A stretch of DNA of 57,069 nt from an uncultured Clostridia bacterium (GCA_944380875.1 CALWJA010000045.1:1-57069), one strand, 5' to 3'. Positions 35,303 to 44,431 are shown, counted from the first letter of the stretch. Numbers and translations: made by a program. The notes: generated from the sequence alone by a model not told the origin.

Positions 35303-35623
35303 ATGATAAAGGCTGAGTTTTTCACAACGGCTTCCGGTGAACTTCTCGGATTTTCTATGAAGGGTCATTCCGGCAGTGCTCAAGCGGGATATGATATCGT
35401 TTGTGCAGCGGTTTCTTCCGCGGCGTATATGACTGTTAATACTGTTACGGATGTGCTCAATGTGGATGCTCGTGTAGCAGTAGATGATGGATTCCTTCGG
35501 ATTCGGGTTCAGGAAAAAGATGCCAGAAGCTGCCGCAGTATATTTGCGGGGTTCAAGCTTCATATGTTGGGGCTTGAAGAACAGTATCCAAACAATATAG
35601 AAGTAAGTTATACGGAGGTGTAA
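35303..35623 (+). CDS. prp: Ribosomal-processing cysteine protease Prp
   Basis: The 106-residue protease removes the N-terminal extension of L27 in Firmicutes. The catalytic pair is present as H22 in KGHSG and C34 in GYDIVCAAVSS. Its position between rplU and rpmA is characteristic. The neighbouring rpmA product carries the expected cleavage sequence. Confidence 0.95.
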   Translation: MIKAEFFTTASGELLGFSMKGHSGSAQAGYDIVCAAVSSAAYMTVNTVTDVLNVDARVAVDDGFLRIRVQEKDARSCRSIFAGFKLHMLGLEEQYPNNIEVSYTEV

Positions 35624-35626
35624 GGA

Positions 35627-35911
35627 ATGCTGAAGATCAATATTCAGTTATTCGCTCATAAAAAGGGAATGGGTTCCACCAAGAACGGCCGTGATTCCGA
35701 GTCTAAGCGTCTTGGTGTTAAACGTGCAGACGGCCAGTTTGTGCTCGCAGGCAATATCCTGGTTAAGCAGCGTGGAACACACATTCATCCCGGTGAGAAC
35801 GTGGGAAGAGGTTCCGATGATTCTCTCTTTGCTCTGGTAGACGGCAAAGTGAAATTTGAGCGTCTCGGCCGTGACCGTAAGAAGGTCAGCGTTTACACGG
35901 TAGAGCAGTAA
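35627..35911 (+). CDS. rpmA: 50S ribosomal protein L27 with cleavable extension
   Basis: The 94-residue precursor starts [10 protein letters not shown] before the mature [20 protein letters not shown], matching the Firmicutes extension cut by Prp after Phe-Ala. The mature N-terminus reaches the peptidyl-transferase centre, so cleavage is essential in relatives. GGAGGTG is six bases upstream. A terminator follows. Confidence 0.98.
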   Translation: MLKINIQLFAHKKGMGSTKNGRDSESKRLGVKRADGQFVLAGNILVKQRGTHIHPGENVGRGSDDSLFALVDGKVKFERLGRDRKKVSVYTVEQ

Positions 35912-35923
35912 GCAGTCTGACTG

Positions 35924-35953
35924 AATCCCGGGCAGTTTTGCCCGGGATTTTTT
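35924..35953 (+). terminator. Terminator of rplU-prp-rpmA
   Basis: An 11-bp stem (AATCCCGGGCA) with a 4-nt loop is followed by seven Ts. Confidence 0.93.
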
Positions 35954-36017
35954 TGAATGGAATTTTATATGCAGGATAAAACCTGCCAGAAATAAAAGAA
36001 ACGGCGGAATCGATGCT

Positions 36018-37289
36018 ATGTTTATAGACAGTGCAAAAATTAAAATAAAGGCAGGCGACGGCGGAAACGGAGCTGTTTCCTTCCGCCGCGAAAAATATGT
36101 TGCGGCCGGAGGCCCGGATGGCGGTGATGGAGGCCGGGGAGGAAATATTGTCTTTAAAGTAGACGATAACCTTTCTACATTGGCTGATTTCCGATATAAA
36201 CGGAAATACGTGGCGCAGAGGGGTGAAAACGGAAGAGGAAATCGCTGCAACGGCAAAAGCGCGGCGGATCTTGTGATTTCCGTACCCCGCGGAACGCTCA
36301 TAAAAGATGCGGAAACAGGAAGACTGCTTGCGGATCTTTCTTCAGATGAACCGCAGGTCATTGCCAAAGGCGGCAAAGGAGGCTGGGGGAATATCCATTT
36401 TGCTACCCCCACCCGTCAGGTTCCCCGCTTTGCAAAGCCGGGAGCTCCGGGAGAAGAAATGGAGCTTCAGTTGGAGTTAAAGCTTTTGGCGGATGTGGGT
36501 TTGGTAGGCTATCCTAATGTAGGAAAGTCTACGCTGGTATCGGTTGTCAGCGACGCTAAGCCCAATATTGCCAACTACCATTTCACCACTATTACCCCTG
36601 TGTTGGGCGTTGTGCGAATGGGAGAGGGAAGCTCTTTTGTTATGGCAGATATTCCCGGGCTGATCGAAGGCGCAGGAGAAGGAGTGGGGCTTGGCCATCA
36701 GTTTCTTCGGCATGTAGATCGTTGCCGCCTTCTCGTGCATATTGTGGATGTTTCGGGCAGCGAGGGAAGAGATCCCAAAGAGGATTTCCGTATCATTAAT
36801 GAAGAACTGGCTAAATTTGATCCGGAGTTGGCGAAAAGACCTATGTTGGTAGCCGGAAATAAATGCGACCTTACAGACGATGAAACGGTAGAAGATTTTG
36901 CTCGCTTTATTCGGGAGCAGGGCTATGAATTCTTCCCGATAATGGCGGCTATCCGGTATCAGGTGGATCCCCTTCTCAGTCGAATTCAGGAAATGCTTTC
37001 AAAACTGCCTCCTATACGGCAATACGATCCGGAGCCTTTGCCCCAGGCGCCCGTTGAAGAAATGGGACGCAACGAGGTCAAGATTACGGTGGAAGACGGC
37101 GTTTATATGGTAGAGGGAGCATGGCTTCTGCAGTTTATCCGTTCTGTGAATTTCGATGATTACGAGTCTCTCCAGTATTTCCAGCGTATTCTTATTCAGA
37201 CAGGCGTGATCGACGCTTTGCGCAAGGCGGGCATACAGGAAGGCGATACGGTCAGTATGTATGATTTGGAATTTGATTTCATCGAATAA
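36018..37289 (+). CDS. obgE: GTPase Obg
   Basis: The 423-residue GTPase acts in 50S assembly and stress control. The glycine-rich Obg fold occupies residues 1-158 (IKAGDGGNGAVSFRREKYV). The G domain has G1 GYPNVGKST, G2 TTITP, G3 DIPGLIEGA and G4 NKCDL. A C-terminal OCT domain (about 345-423) completes the long form found in Firmicutes. It precedes mrnC by 14 nt. Confidence 0.98.
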   Translation: MFIDSAKIKIKAGDGGNGAVSFRREKYVAAGGPDGGDGGRGGNIVFKVDDNLSTLADFRYKRKYVAQRGENGRGNRCNGKSAADLVISVPRGTLIKDAETGRLLADLSSDEPQVIAKGGKGGWGNIHFATPTRQVPRFAKPGAPGEEMELQLELKLLADVGLVGYPNVGKSTLVSVVSDAKPNIANYHFTTITPVLGVVRMGEGSSFVMADIPGLIEGAGEGVGLGHQFLRHVDRCRLLVHIVDVSGSEGRDPKEDFRIINEELAKFDPELAKRPMLVAGNKCDLTDDETVEDFARFIREQGYEFFPIMAAIRYQVDPLLSRIQEMLSKLPPIRQYDPEPLPQAPVEEMGRNEVKITVEDGVYMVEGAWLLQFIRSVNFDDYESLQYFQRILIQTGVIDALRKAGIQEGDTVSMYDLEFDFIE

Positions 37290-37303
37290 TCGGAGGAGAT
37301 GGC

Positions 37304-37693
37304 ATGGAACGTTTTTTGGAAACACCCTGCGATCCCTCTCAACTTAGCCCCCTTACATTGGCTTTTATCGGGGATTGCGTATTTGAGCTTTTTGTTCGGG
37401 AATCCCTGGTTTGCCGAGGAAACTGCCCTGTAAAAAAGCTTCATGCTTCTGCGGTGGAACAGGTCTGTTGCTCCGCACAGTCCCGGGCAATGGAAAAACT
37501 GATGCCCATTCTCAGTGAGAAAGAAAAGGGGATTTATCTGCGGGGAAGAAACGCGCATGTAGGGCATGTGCCCAAAAATGCATCCACTGCAGAATACCAT
37601 GCGGCTACGGGATTGGAAGCTTTATTTGGTTACCTGTATCTGGAAGGGGAACTTTCCCGTCTTCGGGAGATATTGTCCTATCTGGATATTTGA
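37304..37693 (+). CDS. mrnC: Mini-ribonuclease III
   Basis: The 129-residue RNase III-like enzyme lacks the dsRNA-binding domain and matures 23S rRNA in Firmicutes. FIGDCVFELFVRE carries the catalytic Asp (D24), where most relatives have GDAVYE. HASAVEQVCCSAQSRAME and EYHAATGLEALFGYLYLEG are the other conserved blocks. It is the last gene before the terminator at 37797-37832. Confidence 0.94.
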   Translation: MERFLETPCDPSQLSPLTLAFIGDCVFELFVRESLVCRGNCPVKKLHASAVEQVCCSAQSRAMEKLMPILSEKEKGIYLRGRNAHVGHVPKNASTAEYHAATGLEALFGYLYLEGELSRLREILSYLDI

Positions 37694-37796
37694 ACAATCA
37701 AAAGGGCATGGGGCAGAAAAGAATAAAATTAGGCTTTATGGCCTATATAAGAATTCGCCTGCCCTATGGTGTTTGTTGATAGCGGCAGAGATAAAT

Positions 37797-37832
37797 AAAA
37801 ACGGTATAGCTCTTCTGAGCCATACCGTTTTT
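37797..37832. terminator. Terminator between mrnC and the Asn-rich gene
   Basis: AAAAACGGTAT pairs with ATACCGTTTTT, with an inner GCTC/GAGC stem and a tight loop. Flanking A and T runs allow action in both directions. Confidence 0.88.
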
Positions 37833-37917
37833 ATGCAAGACAGTATCTCTGTCTTCCGCGAACCTCATTCATGGTAGCCGTCTATTTGTATGAGGCGGAA
37901 CCATTCCATAGGTTTTG

Positions 37918-38064
37918 TTAGCGGCAGTTGGTAGAATCGGAATTCTGAGAATTGCTGTTCTGAGAAGAACGGTTCTGGGAATTCTGGTTCATGCTGTTGG
38001 CTTTATTTGTAGCGTTGGTCTTGTTCGCCTTATTGGTTTTATTGGTCTTGTTGGTCTGATCCAT
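37918..38064 (-). CDS. Asn/Thr/Lys-rich 48-residue protein, candidate sporulation peptide
   Basis: A 49-codon minus-strand frame starts at the ATG at 38064 with AAAGGGGGTG seven bases upstream. The product begins MDQTNKTNKTNKANKTNATN and continues with Asn, Ser and Gln repeats, ending STNCR. About a third of the residues are Asn. There is no membrane segment or signal. The composition is like that of small spore-associated or coat proteins, but I do not recognise a family. A CATACTATA element at 38095-38087 resembles a sigma-K or sigma-E -10 box. The terminator at 37797-37832 lies downstream. Confidence 0.65.
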   Translation of the reverse strand: MDQTNKTNKTNKANKTNATNKANSMNQNSQNRSSQNSNSQNSDSTNCR

Positions 38065-38086
38065 GAATACTCACCCCCTTTGCGAG

Positions 38087-38095
38087 TATAGTATG
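38087..38095 (-). promoter_or_regulatory. Sporulation-sigma-like -10 element before the Asn-rich gene
   Basis: On the minus strand CATACTATA fits the sigma-K -10 pattern CATAnnnTA and is close to the sigma-E pattern. GTATAAATT lies about 14-16 bp upstream as a possible sigma-E -35. The predicted leader is very short. Confidence 0.4.
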
Positions 38096-38138
38096 TGGAG
38101 AGGAAATTGAATTTATACAGAGAGCAGGTGCAAGGATA

Positions 38139-39476
38139 TTGAAAGAATTGCCGCTGTCTTTTTTAGATAGGATGCAGAACGAATTGGGTGAGGAATATCC
38201 TCTGTTTTTAAAGGAATATGAAAAAGAACCTATACGCGGCATACGCTTGAATCCATTAAAATGCAGTATAGAAACCTTAAGACACAGTTTTCCGTTTCCT
38301 TTGGAGAATTCTGTTTTTTCTCCCCTTTCTTTTGTTTTTCCAAAAGAAGGCGGGAAAGTCGGGCAGCATCCCCTGCACCATGCGGGCGCATTTTATTCCC
38401 AGGAGCCTTCTGCTTCTGCGGCGGTAACAGCACTGAACCCGCAGCAGGGCGAAAAAATTTTGGATTTATGCGCAGCGCCCGGGGGAAAAAGTACACAGAT
38501 CGCTTCTTTGCTGAAGGGGACAGGCCTTTTATGGAGCAATGAGATTGTAAAAAGCAGGGCGTCCATACTCCTTTCCAACATAGAACGAATGGGGATTGGA
38601 AATGCCGTGGTATCTTCCTGCCGGCCGGAACAATTATGCAAGGCGTTGGAAGGTTTTTTTGATTGTGTTCTGGTGGATGCACCCTGTTCCGGTGAAGGAA
38701 TGTTCCGAAAAGATGATAGGGCTATTGAAGAGTGGAGCCCTGAGCATTCCCAAAGTTGCGCCGTACGGCAGAGAGCTATCCTGGAAAGCGCGGCCACAGC
38801 CTTGCGGCCAGGAGGCAGACTAGTATATTCTACCTGTACATTTTCGCCGGAGGAAAACGAAAATACTGTTTTGGCTTTTTTGGAAAAACATCCCTCTTTT
38901 GAGCTTTTGGATACAGGTCTTTCCGGCGGAAGGCCTTCTATGGAAAAAATGCGGCGTATTTATCCTATGGATGGCGGCGAAGGACATTTTGTGGCGCTTT
39001 TAAGAAAGAAGGCTGATGGAGATACCCCGAAGCGGTTTTCGGCTTACATGCCGCAGCCGGTTCTTATGAAGAAGGACGCGGAATCCCTTTGGAACGAAAT
39101 TATGAAAATTCCTTTTCCCAGCTATATAGGACAGAGTGGGCAGTATATTTATATTCTGCCTCAAAATATGCCGGATAGTAGAGGATTGGGTATTTTAAGG
39201 GCTGGAATACAAGCTTTTGAGATAAAAGGAAAACGGTTGGAACCCTGCCATCATCTTTTTACATCGGCTTTGCCGGATTCTCTTCGCAATCGAATAAATT
39301 TTGCCTGGAATGCCCCTGAAACGGCAGCGTTTCTGCGCGGTGAAGAACTGGACATTTCCCAATCTCTGAAAGGCTGGACAGGTGTTTCCATAGAGAATGT
39401 TATGCTGGGATTTGGAAAAGCAAGTGGAGGAAAGCTGAAAAACAGATATCCCAAAGGCTTGCGGAATCATGTATAA
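38139..39476 (+). CDS. rsmF: rRNA (cytosine-C5-)-methyltransferase RsmF-like (NOL1/NOP2/sun family)
   Basis: The 445-residue product has the SAM-binding LDLCAAPGGKSTQIA, catalytic cysteines in VDAPCSGEGMFRKD and YSTCTFSPEENENTV, and a C-terminal RNA-binding extension (about 300-445) typical of RsmF/YebU-type m5C methyltransferases acting on 16S rRNA. The start is TTG at 38139; the N-terminus LPLSFLDRMQNELGEEY fits relatives. The ribosome site is weak (GCAAGG). Confidence 0.9.
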   Translation: MKELPLSFLDRMQNELGEEYPLFLKEYEKEPIRGIRLNPLKCSIETLRHSFPFPLENSVFSPLSFVFPKEGGKVGQHPLHHAGAFYSQEPSASAAVTALNPQQGEKILDLCAAPGGKSTQIASLLKGTGLLWSNEIVKSRASILLSNIERMGIGNAVVSSCRPEQLCKALEGFFDCVLVDAPCSGEGMFRKDDRAIEEWSPEHSQSCAVRQRAILESAATALRPGGRLVYSTCTFSPEENENTVLAFLEKHPSFELLDTGLSGGRPSMEKMRRIYPMDGGEGHFVALLRKKADGDTPKRFSAYMPQPVLMKKDAESLWNEIMKIPFPSYIGQSGQYIYILPQNMPDSRGLGILRAGIQAFEIKGKRLEPCHHLFTSALPDSLRNRINFAWNAPETAAFLRGEELDISQSLKGWTGVSIENVMLGFGKASGGKLKNRYPKGLRNHV

Positions 39477-39521
39477 ATTGCTGATTTTTTCAGAAACAAA
39501 ACACTTTACGATGATACTATC

Positions 39522-39550
39522 TTGAAAAGATATGGGTTTGGTGCTAAAAT
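39522..39550 (+). promoter_or_regulatory. Promoter of ilvE
   Basis: TTGAAA-N17-TAAAAT predicts a start near 39557, 50 nt before the ATG. CCGCA/TGCGG (39559-39578) forms a small stem in the short leader. No T-box is present. Confidence 0.7.
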
Positions 39551-39606
39551 AAAACAAACCGCAGGGTAAAACTTGCGGCTGAATACTCTGAAAGAAGGCT
39601 TTCCAA

Positions 39607-40677
39607 ATGCAGGAAATTAAGATTGAACTGACAAAGAACCCCAGAAAGAAACCGGCTCCGGGAGATCCGTTGCCTTTCGGAAGAATTTTTACCGATCATA
39701 TGTTTTTGATGGATTACGATGAAGGGCAAGGGTGGCATGATCCTAGGATCGTTCCGTATGGTCCCATACCCATGGAGCCTTCCTGCATGTGCCTCCATTA
39801 CGGGCAGTCTGTTTTTGAGGGCATGAAGGCTTATCGTACCGATGACGATAGGGTGCTTTTATTCCGTCCTGAAAAGAATATGGCTCGTTTGAATTCCTCC
39901 AACGAGCGCCTCTGCATTCCGCTGATTGATGAAAAATTTGCGGAGGAGGCTATTAAGAAACTGGTTTCCGTGGATAGGGATTGGGTTCCCAGCGGAGAAG
40001 GTACGTCTCTCTATATCCGTCCTTTCATTATTGGTATGGATCATCATATTGGTGTGCATCCTTCCAGTCATCTTCTTTTTATTGTGATCTGCTGCCCGGT
40101 GGGTGCTTATTATCCGGAAGGCTTGGATCCCGTTAAGATTTATGTGGAGAAAAACTATGTCCGTGCGGTGCGTGGTGGCATGGGATATACAAAGACTGCA
40201 GGCAACTATGCAGCTTCTCTGAAAGCCCAGGACGAGGCCGAGAAGCAGGATTATACGCAGGTTCTCTGGCTTGATGGTATTGAGCGTAAATATATTGAAG
40301 AAGTCGGCACCATGAACGTATTCTTCGTGATTGATGACGAAATCGTAACTCCTGAACTGCAGGGGTCTATTTTGCCGGGTATCACACGTATGTCCTGCAT
40401 TGACCTGCTCAAGCATTGGGGAATGAAGGTTTCTGAGCGCCGCCTTTCTATTGACGAAGTGGCGGAAGCTGCTCGGAATGGCCGTTTGAAGGAAGCTTTC
40501 GGAAGCGGTACGGCGGCTGTTATTTCTCCCATTGGCCATTTGAAATGGGGCGATGAGATTATGGAAATCAATAACGGCGAAATTGGGCCCATTTCTCAAA
40601 AGCTGTATGATACCATTACGGGAATCCAGTGGGGCAAGATAAAAGATGAGTTTGGCTGGACTGTTGAAGTAAAGTAA
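39607..40677 (+). CDS. ilvE: Branched-chain amino acid aminotransferase
   Basis: The 356-residue fold-IV PLP transaminase interconverts leucine, isoleucine and valine with their 2-oxo acids. Conserved features are HYGQSVFEGMKAYR, LYIRPF, the PLP lysine in GYTKTAGNYAAS (K196), EEVGTMNVFFV and LPGITRMS. It is the long (eukaryote-like, BCAT type II) form common in Clostridia. A single gene with its own promoter and a terminator at 40695-40733. Confidence 0.95.
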   Translation: MQEIKIELTKNPRKKPAPGDPLPFGRIFTDHMFLMDYDEGQGWHDPRIVPYGPIPMEPSCMCLHYGQSVFEGMKAYRTDDDRVLLFRPEKNMARLNSSNERLCIPLIDEKFAEEAIKKLVSVDRDWVPSGEGTSLYIRPFIIGMDHHIGVHPSSHLLFIVICCPVGAYYPEGLDPVKIYVEKNYVRAVRGGMGYTKTAGNYAASLKAQDEAEKQDYTQVLWLDGIERKYIEEVGTMNVFFVIDDEIVTPELQGSILPGITRMSCIDLLKHWGMKVSERRLSIDEVAEAARNGRLKEAFGSGTAAVISPIGHLKWGDEIMEINNGEIGPISQKLYDTITGIQWGKIKDEFGWTVEVK

Positions 40678-40694
40678 TCAGCAACGCTTTTTTG

Positions 40695-40733
40695 AAGGCG
40701 CGGAACAGGCTGGAATGTCGGTTTCCGCGCCTT
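40695..40733 (+). terminator. Terminator of ilvE
   Basis: AAGGCGCGGAA pairs with TTCCGCGCCTT around an 17-nt loop, followed by TT and CTG. Confidence 0.8.
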
Positions 40734-40771
40734 TTCTGTGTTTTAGAACTAATGAAAAAGGAGAGTGGGAT

Positions 40772-41650
40772 ATGCGAAGAATTGATTTTGCCGTTCCGGC
40801 AGAATATGATGGGGCTATGGTAAAAACATTTCTTCGGAAAGCCCATGGGGTTTCGGCAGGAATTTTGGCAAAGGCCAAGCGTTTCCCAGAGGGAATCCTT
40901 GTGAATGGAGAGGAAGCCTATGTGGTTCGTGTGCTTAGGCCGGGTGATGTAGTGAGCTTTTTAACAGAAGAAAAAATATCCCTTGCTCCTCCGGTTTGTC
41001 TTCCTTTTGATGTGCTCTACGAGGATGAAGATTTTCTGGTTGTGAATAAATCCACAGGAATGCCTATGTATCCCACTCCTGGGCACGATGCAGACAGCCT
41101 AATGAATGCGGCTGCATGGTATTTCAGAGAAAAAGGAGAAACTTCTGTTTACTATCCGCTATATCGGTTGGATAGAGATACCACAGGGCTTGTACTGCTG
41201 GCAAAAAATGCATATTGTGCTTCTGCTGGGGCTGAGACAGTAAAAAAGGAATATACAGCCATATGCCGGGGGATCCTCAGGGGACAGGGCAGAGAAACCG
41301 GTTCTATTGGTCTTTTACCGGGTCATAAAGTGCAGCGATGTGTTTGCCAAGAAGGGGTTCCGGCAATTACGGATTGGCAGGCAGTGGAAAGCGGAAACGG
41401 GCTTTCTCTGCTTCGTTTTTCCCTTAAAACAGGGCGCACCCATCAAATTCGTGTTCATATGGCACATAGGGGAAATCCGTTGGAGGGAGATGATCTTTAC
41501 GGCGGCAGCTTGCAGTATATTACCCGCCAGGCCCTTCATGCGTCTTCTTTGGAGTTTTTTCATCCGGTCAAAATGCGGAAAATGACCTTTGCATCTTCCC
41601 TGCCTGCAGATATGCAGAGAGTTTTGGCTATTTTGGAGGGTTCAAAATGA
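40772..41650 (+). CDS. RluA family pseudouridine synthase
   Basis: The 292-residue product has a short S4-like N-terminal domain (MVKTFLRKAHGVSAGILAKAKRFPEGILVNGE), then the catalytic domain with LYRLDRDTTGLVLLAKN (D134 catalytic), KEYTAICRG and TGRTHQIRVHMAHRGNPLEGDDLYGG. It isomerises uridine in rRNA or tRNA, but the exact site cannot be read from sequence. The start at 40772 follows AAGGAGAG. Confidence 0.93.
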   Translation: MRRIDFAVPAEYDGAMVKTFLRKAHGVSAGILAKAKRFPEGILVNGEEAYVVRVLRPGDVVSFLTEEKISLAPPVCLPFDVLYEDEDFLVVNKSTGMPMYPTPGHDADSLMNAAAWYFREKGETSVYYPLYRLDRDTTGLVLLAKNAYCASAGAETVKKEYTAICRGILRGQGRETGSIGLLPGHKVQRCVCQEGVPAITDWQAVESGNGLSLLRFSLKTGRTHQIRVHMAHRGNPLEGDDLYGGSLQYITRQALHASSLEFFHPVKMRKMTFASSLPADMQRVLAILEGSK

Positions 41651-41690
41651 CCAAAGCCGTTCCAAACTTTTTTGCTTTCTTCGGCAATTT

Positions 41691-41749
41691 CATAAATATG
41701 CATAAACAGTGAAATAATCCTTGAAATTTGCATATTTATGCGGTATAAT
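41691..41749 (+). promoter_or_regulatory. Amino-acid ABC transporter promoter with paired operators
   Basis: TTGAAA (41721-41726)-N17-TATAAT (41744-41749) is near consensus. CATAAATATGC (41691-41701) and its reverse complement GCATATTTATG (41730-41740) form two copies of one motif, the second inside the promoter spacer. Each resembles half or most of an ArgR box (TGnATwwwwATnCA). Repression by an ArgR-type protein is a plausible reading. Confidence 0.6.
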
Positions 41750-41887
41750 ACAGTCAAATTGAAAGAGGACTTTCTGTTGTATCACAAAATACGCTGTATA
41801 GGGAAAAGCAAAATGCGAATGGTATCTATATACGAATATCTGAGGATATGGCAGAGTTCTTGCGGTAAAATTTGGAGGGAAAGGTTT

Positions 41888-42661
41888 ATGAAAAAATTTT
41901 CCAAGCTTGCAGCTTTCGTGTTGGCTGCAATGATGACAGTTGGCTGTGTAGGATGCAGCAGTAGCGTTACTACTGTTGAGGGAATTCAGAAGGCTGGTGT
42001 GCTGATGATGTCCACCAATGCGGAGTTTGAGCCCTTTGAATACCGCGACGGCAACGAAATTGTGGGCATTGATATCGATATATCTAAGAAAATTGCTGAA
42101 AAACTTGGTGTGGAGCTCAAGGTAGAAAGCATTGAATTTGATTCCCTTATTCCTGCTTTGCAAAGTGGCAAGGCTGATATGGTTGCAGCAGGTATGACGG
42201 CTGATGACGAGCGCAGAAAGAACGTGGATTTTTCTGAAAGCTATTATGATGCCTCCCAGGTAATCATCGTTGCCAAAGACAGCGAGATTGCGTCTCCCGA
42301 AGATCTGAAAGATAAAACAGTCGGCGTTCAGCAGGGAACCACCGGTGACAAATATTGCACAAACGAAGATGGCAAAAGTGAGTATACTGTAGGCGATGTG
42401 AAACGGTATAGCAAAGGTATGGAAGCTGTTTCCGATTTGATGGCCGGCCGTATCGACGCTGTGATTATCGACAGTTTCCCCGCCGAGAAATTTGTGGAAA
42501 AGAATTCCGATGCCATTAAGGTTTTGGACGATGTACTGACACAGGAAGAATATGCTATTGCCGTACGCAAGGGCAGCACGGAATTCCTGGAGAAGGTAAA
42601 CGAAGTTATCCGTGAGCTGAAGGAAAGCGGCGAACTGGAAGAAATCGTAAACAAGTATTAA
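41888..42661 (+). CDS. Polar amino-acid ABC transporter substrate-binding lipoprotein
   Basis: The 257-residue protein has a signal peptide with lipobox TVGCVGC and the SBP family 3 fold: STNAEFEPFEYRDGNEIVGIDIDI, ADMVAAGMTADDERRKNVDFSESYYDASQ and VGVQQGTTGD. It captures a polar amino acid outside the membrane; arginine, glutamine or cystine are possible. The start at 41888 has TTGGAGGGAAAGG upstream. The permease and ATPase follow, separated by a hairpin at 42685-42713. Confidence 0.94.
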   Translation: MKKFSKLAAFVLAAMMTVGCVGCSSSVTTVEGIQKAGVLMMSTNAEFEPFEYRDGNEIVGIDIDISKKIAEKLGVELKVESIEFDSLIPALQSGKADMVAAGMTADDERRKNVDFSESYYDASQVIIVAKDSEIASPEDLKDKTVGVQQGTTGDKYCTNEDGKSEYTVGDVKRYSKGMEAVSDLMAGRIDAVIIDSFPAEKFVEKNSDAIKVLDDVLTQEEYAIAVRKGSTEFLEKVNEVIRELKESGELEEIVNKY

Positions 42662-42684
42662 TACGATTTATATGCATTAGAAAG

Positions 42685-42713
42685 GGCGGACGACCCTGAA
42701 TAGGCCGTCCGCC
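42685..42713 (+). terminator. Intercistronic hairpin after the binding-protein gene
   Basis: GGCGGACG pairs with CGTCCGCC around a 13-nt loop, followed by TTCTTTTCC. Its place between binding-protein and permease genes suggests partial termination or mRNA protection that keeps binding protein in excess. Confidence 0.75.
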
Positions 42714-42754
42714 TTCTTTTCCATTTTAAAGGATTTAAAAAAGGAGGAGAGCCC

Positions 42755-43483
42755 ATGGATCAGTTTATGGTATCTGTGCAGATGTTTTTTCAAAACCTTG
42801 GGCAGCGGTTATACGATTCTTTTATTTATAAAGACCGGTATATGTATCTAGTGCAGGGATTGGGGAACACCCTTCTTATTACACTGGGAGCTGTTCTAAT
42901 TGGTGTGATATTGGGAACGCTGGTTTCCCTTGTTCGGATTGTGCATTCGCAAAATCCAAAGAAGCTTCGTTTCTTAAATGCTATTTCTGGCTTGTATTTA
43001 ACGGTGTTTCGCGGCACGCCTATGGTAGTGCAGCTGATTATCATGTATTATATTGTTTTTGGCGCATATAGAGGAAATCCTCTGTTGGTTGCTGTAATTG
43101 CCTTTGGTATCAATTCGGGCGCTTATGTGGCTGAAGTTGTGCGAAGCGGCATACAGTCTGTGGATAAAGGCCAGACAGAGGCGGGACGTTCCCTGGGATT
43201 GAACAATCGAACTACAATGATTAAAATTGTATTTCCCCAGGCGTTTAAAAATGTAGCTCCTGCTATTTTTAACGAGTTTATTGCTCTTTTGAAGGAAACC
43301 TCCGTGGCCGGTTATATCGGTATCCAGGATCTTACAAAGGGTGGGGATATTATCCGCAGCATTACATATGATGCATATCCGGCTATGTTGCTGGTTGCAG
43401 TGGTGTATCTCATTATGGTAATTGGGCTGACAGCTGTCCTGAGTCGTTTGGAAAGGAGGATGCGTAAAGGTGATAAGCGTTAA
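42755..43483 (+). CDS. Polar amino-acid ABC transporter permease
   Basis: The 242-residue HisM-type permease has five or so membrane helices and the family motifs [36 protein letters not shown] and the EAA loop [33 protein letters not shown] precedes the ATG. It overlaps the ATPase gene by 14 nt and works with it and the binding protein. Confidence 0.96.
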   Translation: MDQFMVSVQMFFQNLGQRLYDSFIYKDRYMYLVQGLGNTLLITLGAVLIGVILGTLVSLVRIVHSQNPKKLRFLNAISGLYLTVFRGTPMVVQLIIMYYIVFGAYRGNPLLVAVIAFGINSGAYVAEVVRSGIQSVDKGQTEAGRSLGLNNRTTMIKIVFPQAFKNVAPAIFNEFIALLKETSVAGYIGIQDLTKGGDIIRSITYDAYPAMLLVAVVYLIMVIGLTAVLSRLERRMRKGDKR

Positions 43484-44204
43484 AAATTTGGAAAAAACAT
43501 TCCATACAGAGGATGGGGATATCCATGTGTTAAAAGGGATTACACAGGATATTGAGAAAGGTGAAAAAATTGTTGTTGTAGGACCATCCGGTTCTGGAAA
43601 GAGCACATTTCTCCGTTGTCTGAACCTTTTGGAAAAACCTACAGCAGGTGAGGTTTGGTTTGAAGGAACGCAGATCAATGCTCCTGGATGTGATGTGGAT
43701 AAGCTTCGCCAGAAAATGGGAATGGTATTTCAGCATTTTAATTTATTTCCACACCTTACCGTTCGGCAGAATATTACCCTGGCACCTGTTACGCTGAAGC
43801 TGAAAACTCAGGAAGAAGCGGATGCTGCGGCGGAAAAACTTCTGAGCCGGATAGGTCTTCTTGCAAAGGCGGATGCTTTTCCTTCCCAGCTATCGGGCGG
43901 TCAGCAGCAGCGTATTGCTATTGTCAGAGCCTTGGCCATGGAACCGGATGTAATGCTTTTTGATGAACCTACCAGCGCACTGGATCCGGAAATGGTTGGT
44001 GAAGTGCTGCAGGTTATGAAGGAGCTTGCAAACGAAGGGATGACTATGATTGTAGTTACCCATGAAATGGGATTTGCAAGAGAGGTAGCTACGAGAGTGC
44101 TTTTTATGGATGAAGGTCTTGTTATGGAAGAAGCACCACCAGCCGAGTTTTTCGGAGCGCCTAAAAATCCTCGTTTGCAGGAGTTTTTGTCTAAGGTCCT
44201 TTAA
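43470..44204 (+). CDS. Polar amino-acid ABC transporter ATPase
   Basis: The 244-residue GlnQ/HisP-type ATPase has Walker [11 protein letters not shown]-loop [12 protein letters not shown], signature LSGGQQQR, Walker [15 protein letters not shown] and the switch His in [13 protein letters not shown]. It starts at GTG 43470 with AAAGGAGG upstream and energises the transporter. The operon ends at 44247-44293. Confidence 0.97.
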   Translation: MISVKNLEKTFHTEDGDIHVLKGITQDIEKGEKIVVVGPSGSGKSTFLRCLNLLEKPTAGEVWFEGTQINAPGCDVDKLRQKMGMVFQHFNLFPHLTVRQNITLAPVTLKLKTQEEADAAAEKLLSRIGLLAKADAFPSQLSGGQQQRIAIVRALAMEPDVMLFDEPTSALDPEMVGEVLQVMKELANEGMTMIVVTHEMGFAREVATRVLFMDEGLVMEEAPPAEFFGAPKNPRLQEFLSKVL

Positions 44205-44246
44205 TTTTAGAACCAAGTTAAATAATAGCTGTATCTTTGAATATAG

Positions 44247-44293
44247 TAAAAAGGCCGTCAGTCCTATTTGAAACAGGACTGACGGCCTTTTTA
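44247..44293. terminator. Terminator between the ABC operon and the SEDS gene
   Basis: A perfect 19-bp stem (left arm TAAAAAGGCCGTCAGTCCT) with a 9-nt loop serves the plus-strand operon and probably also the convergent minus-strand gene. Confidence 0.93.
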
Positions 44294-44431
44294 CCGACGT
44301 TTAAACAAAAAGGAGATAGGAGGGAAAACCGAAAGCTTTTATAGCAGCTTGTTGCTGGAACAAAACCGTTTAATCTTAACCAGATCGCCCCGGTTTAATG
44401 GACCGCTGCAACGAGGTATGGATGGATATTC

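Noticed and set aside
39551-39606. T-box leader before ilvE
   Set aside because: The leader is only about 50 nt and lacks a specifier loop, the T-box sequence and a terminator.
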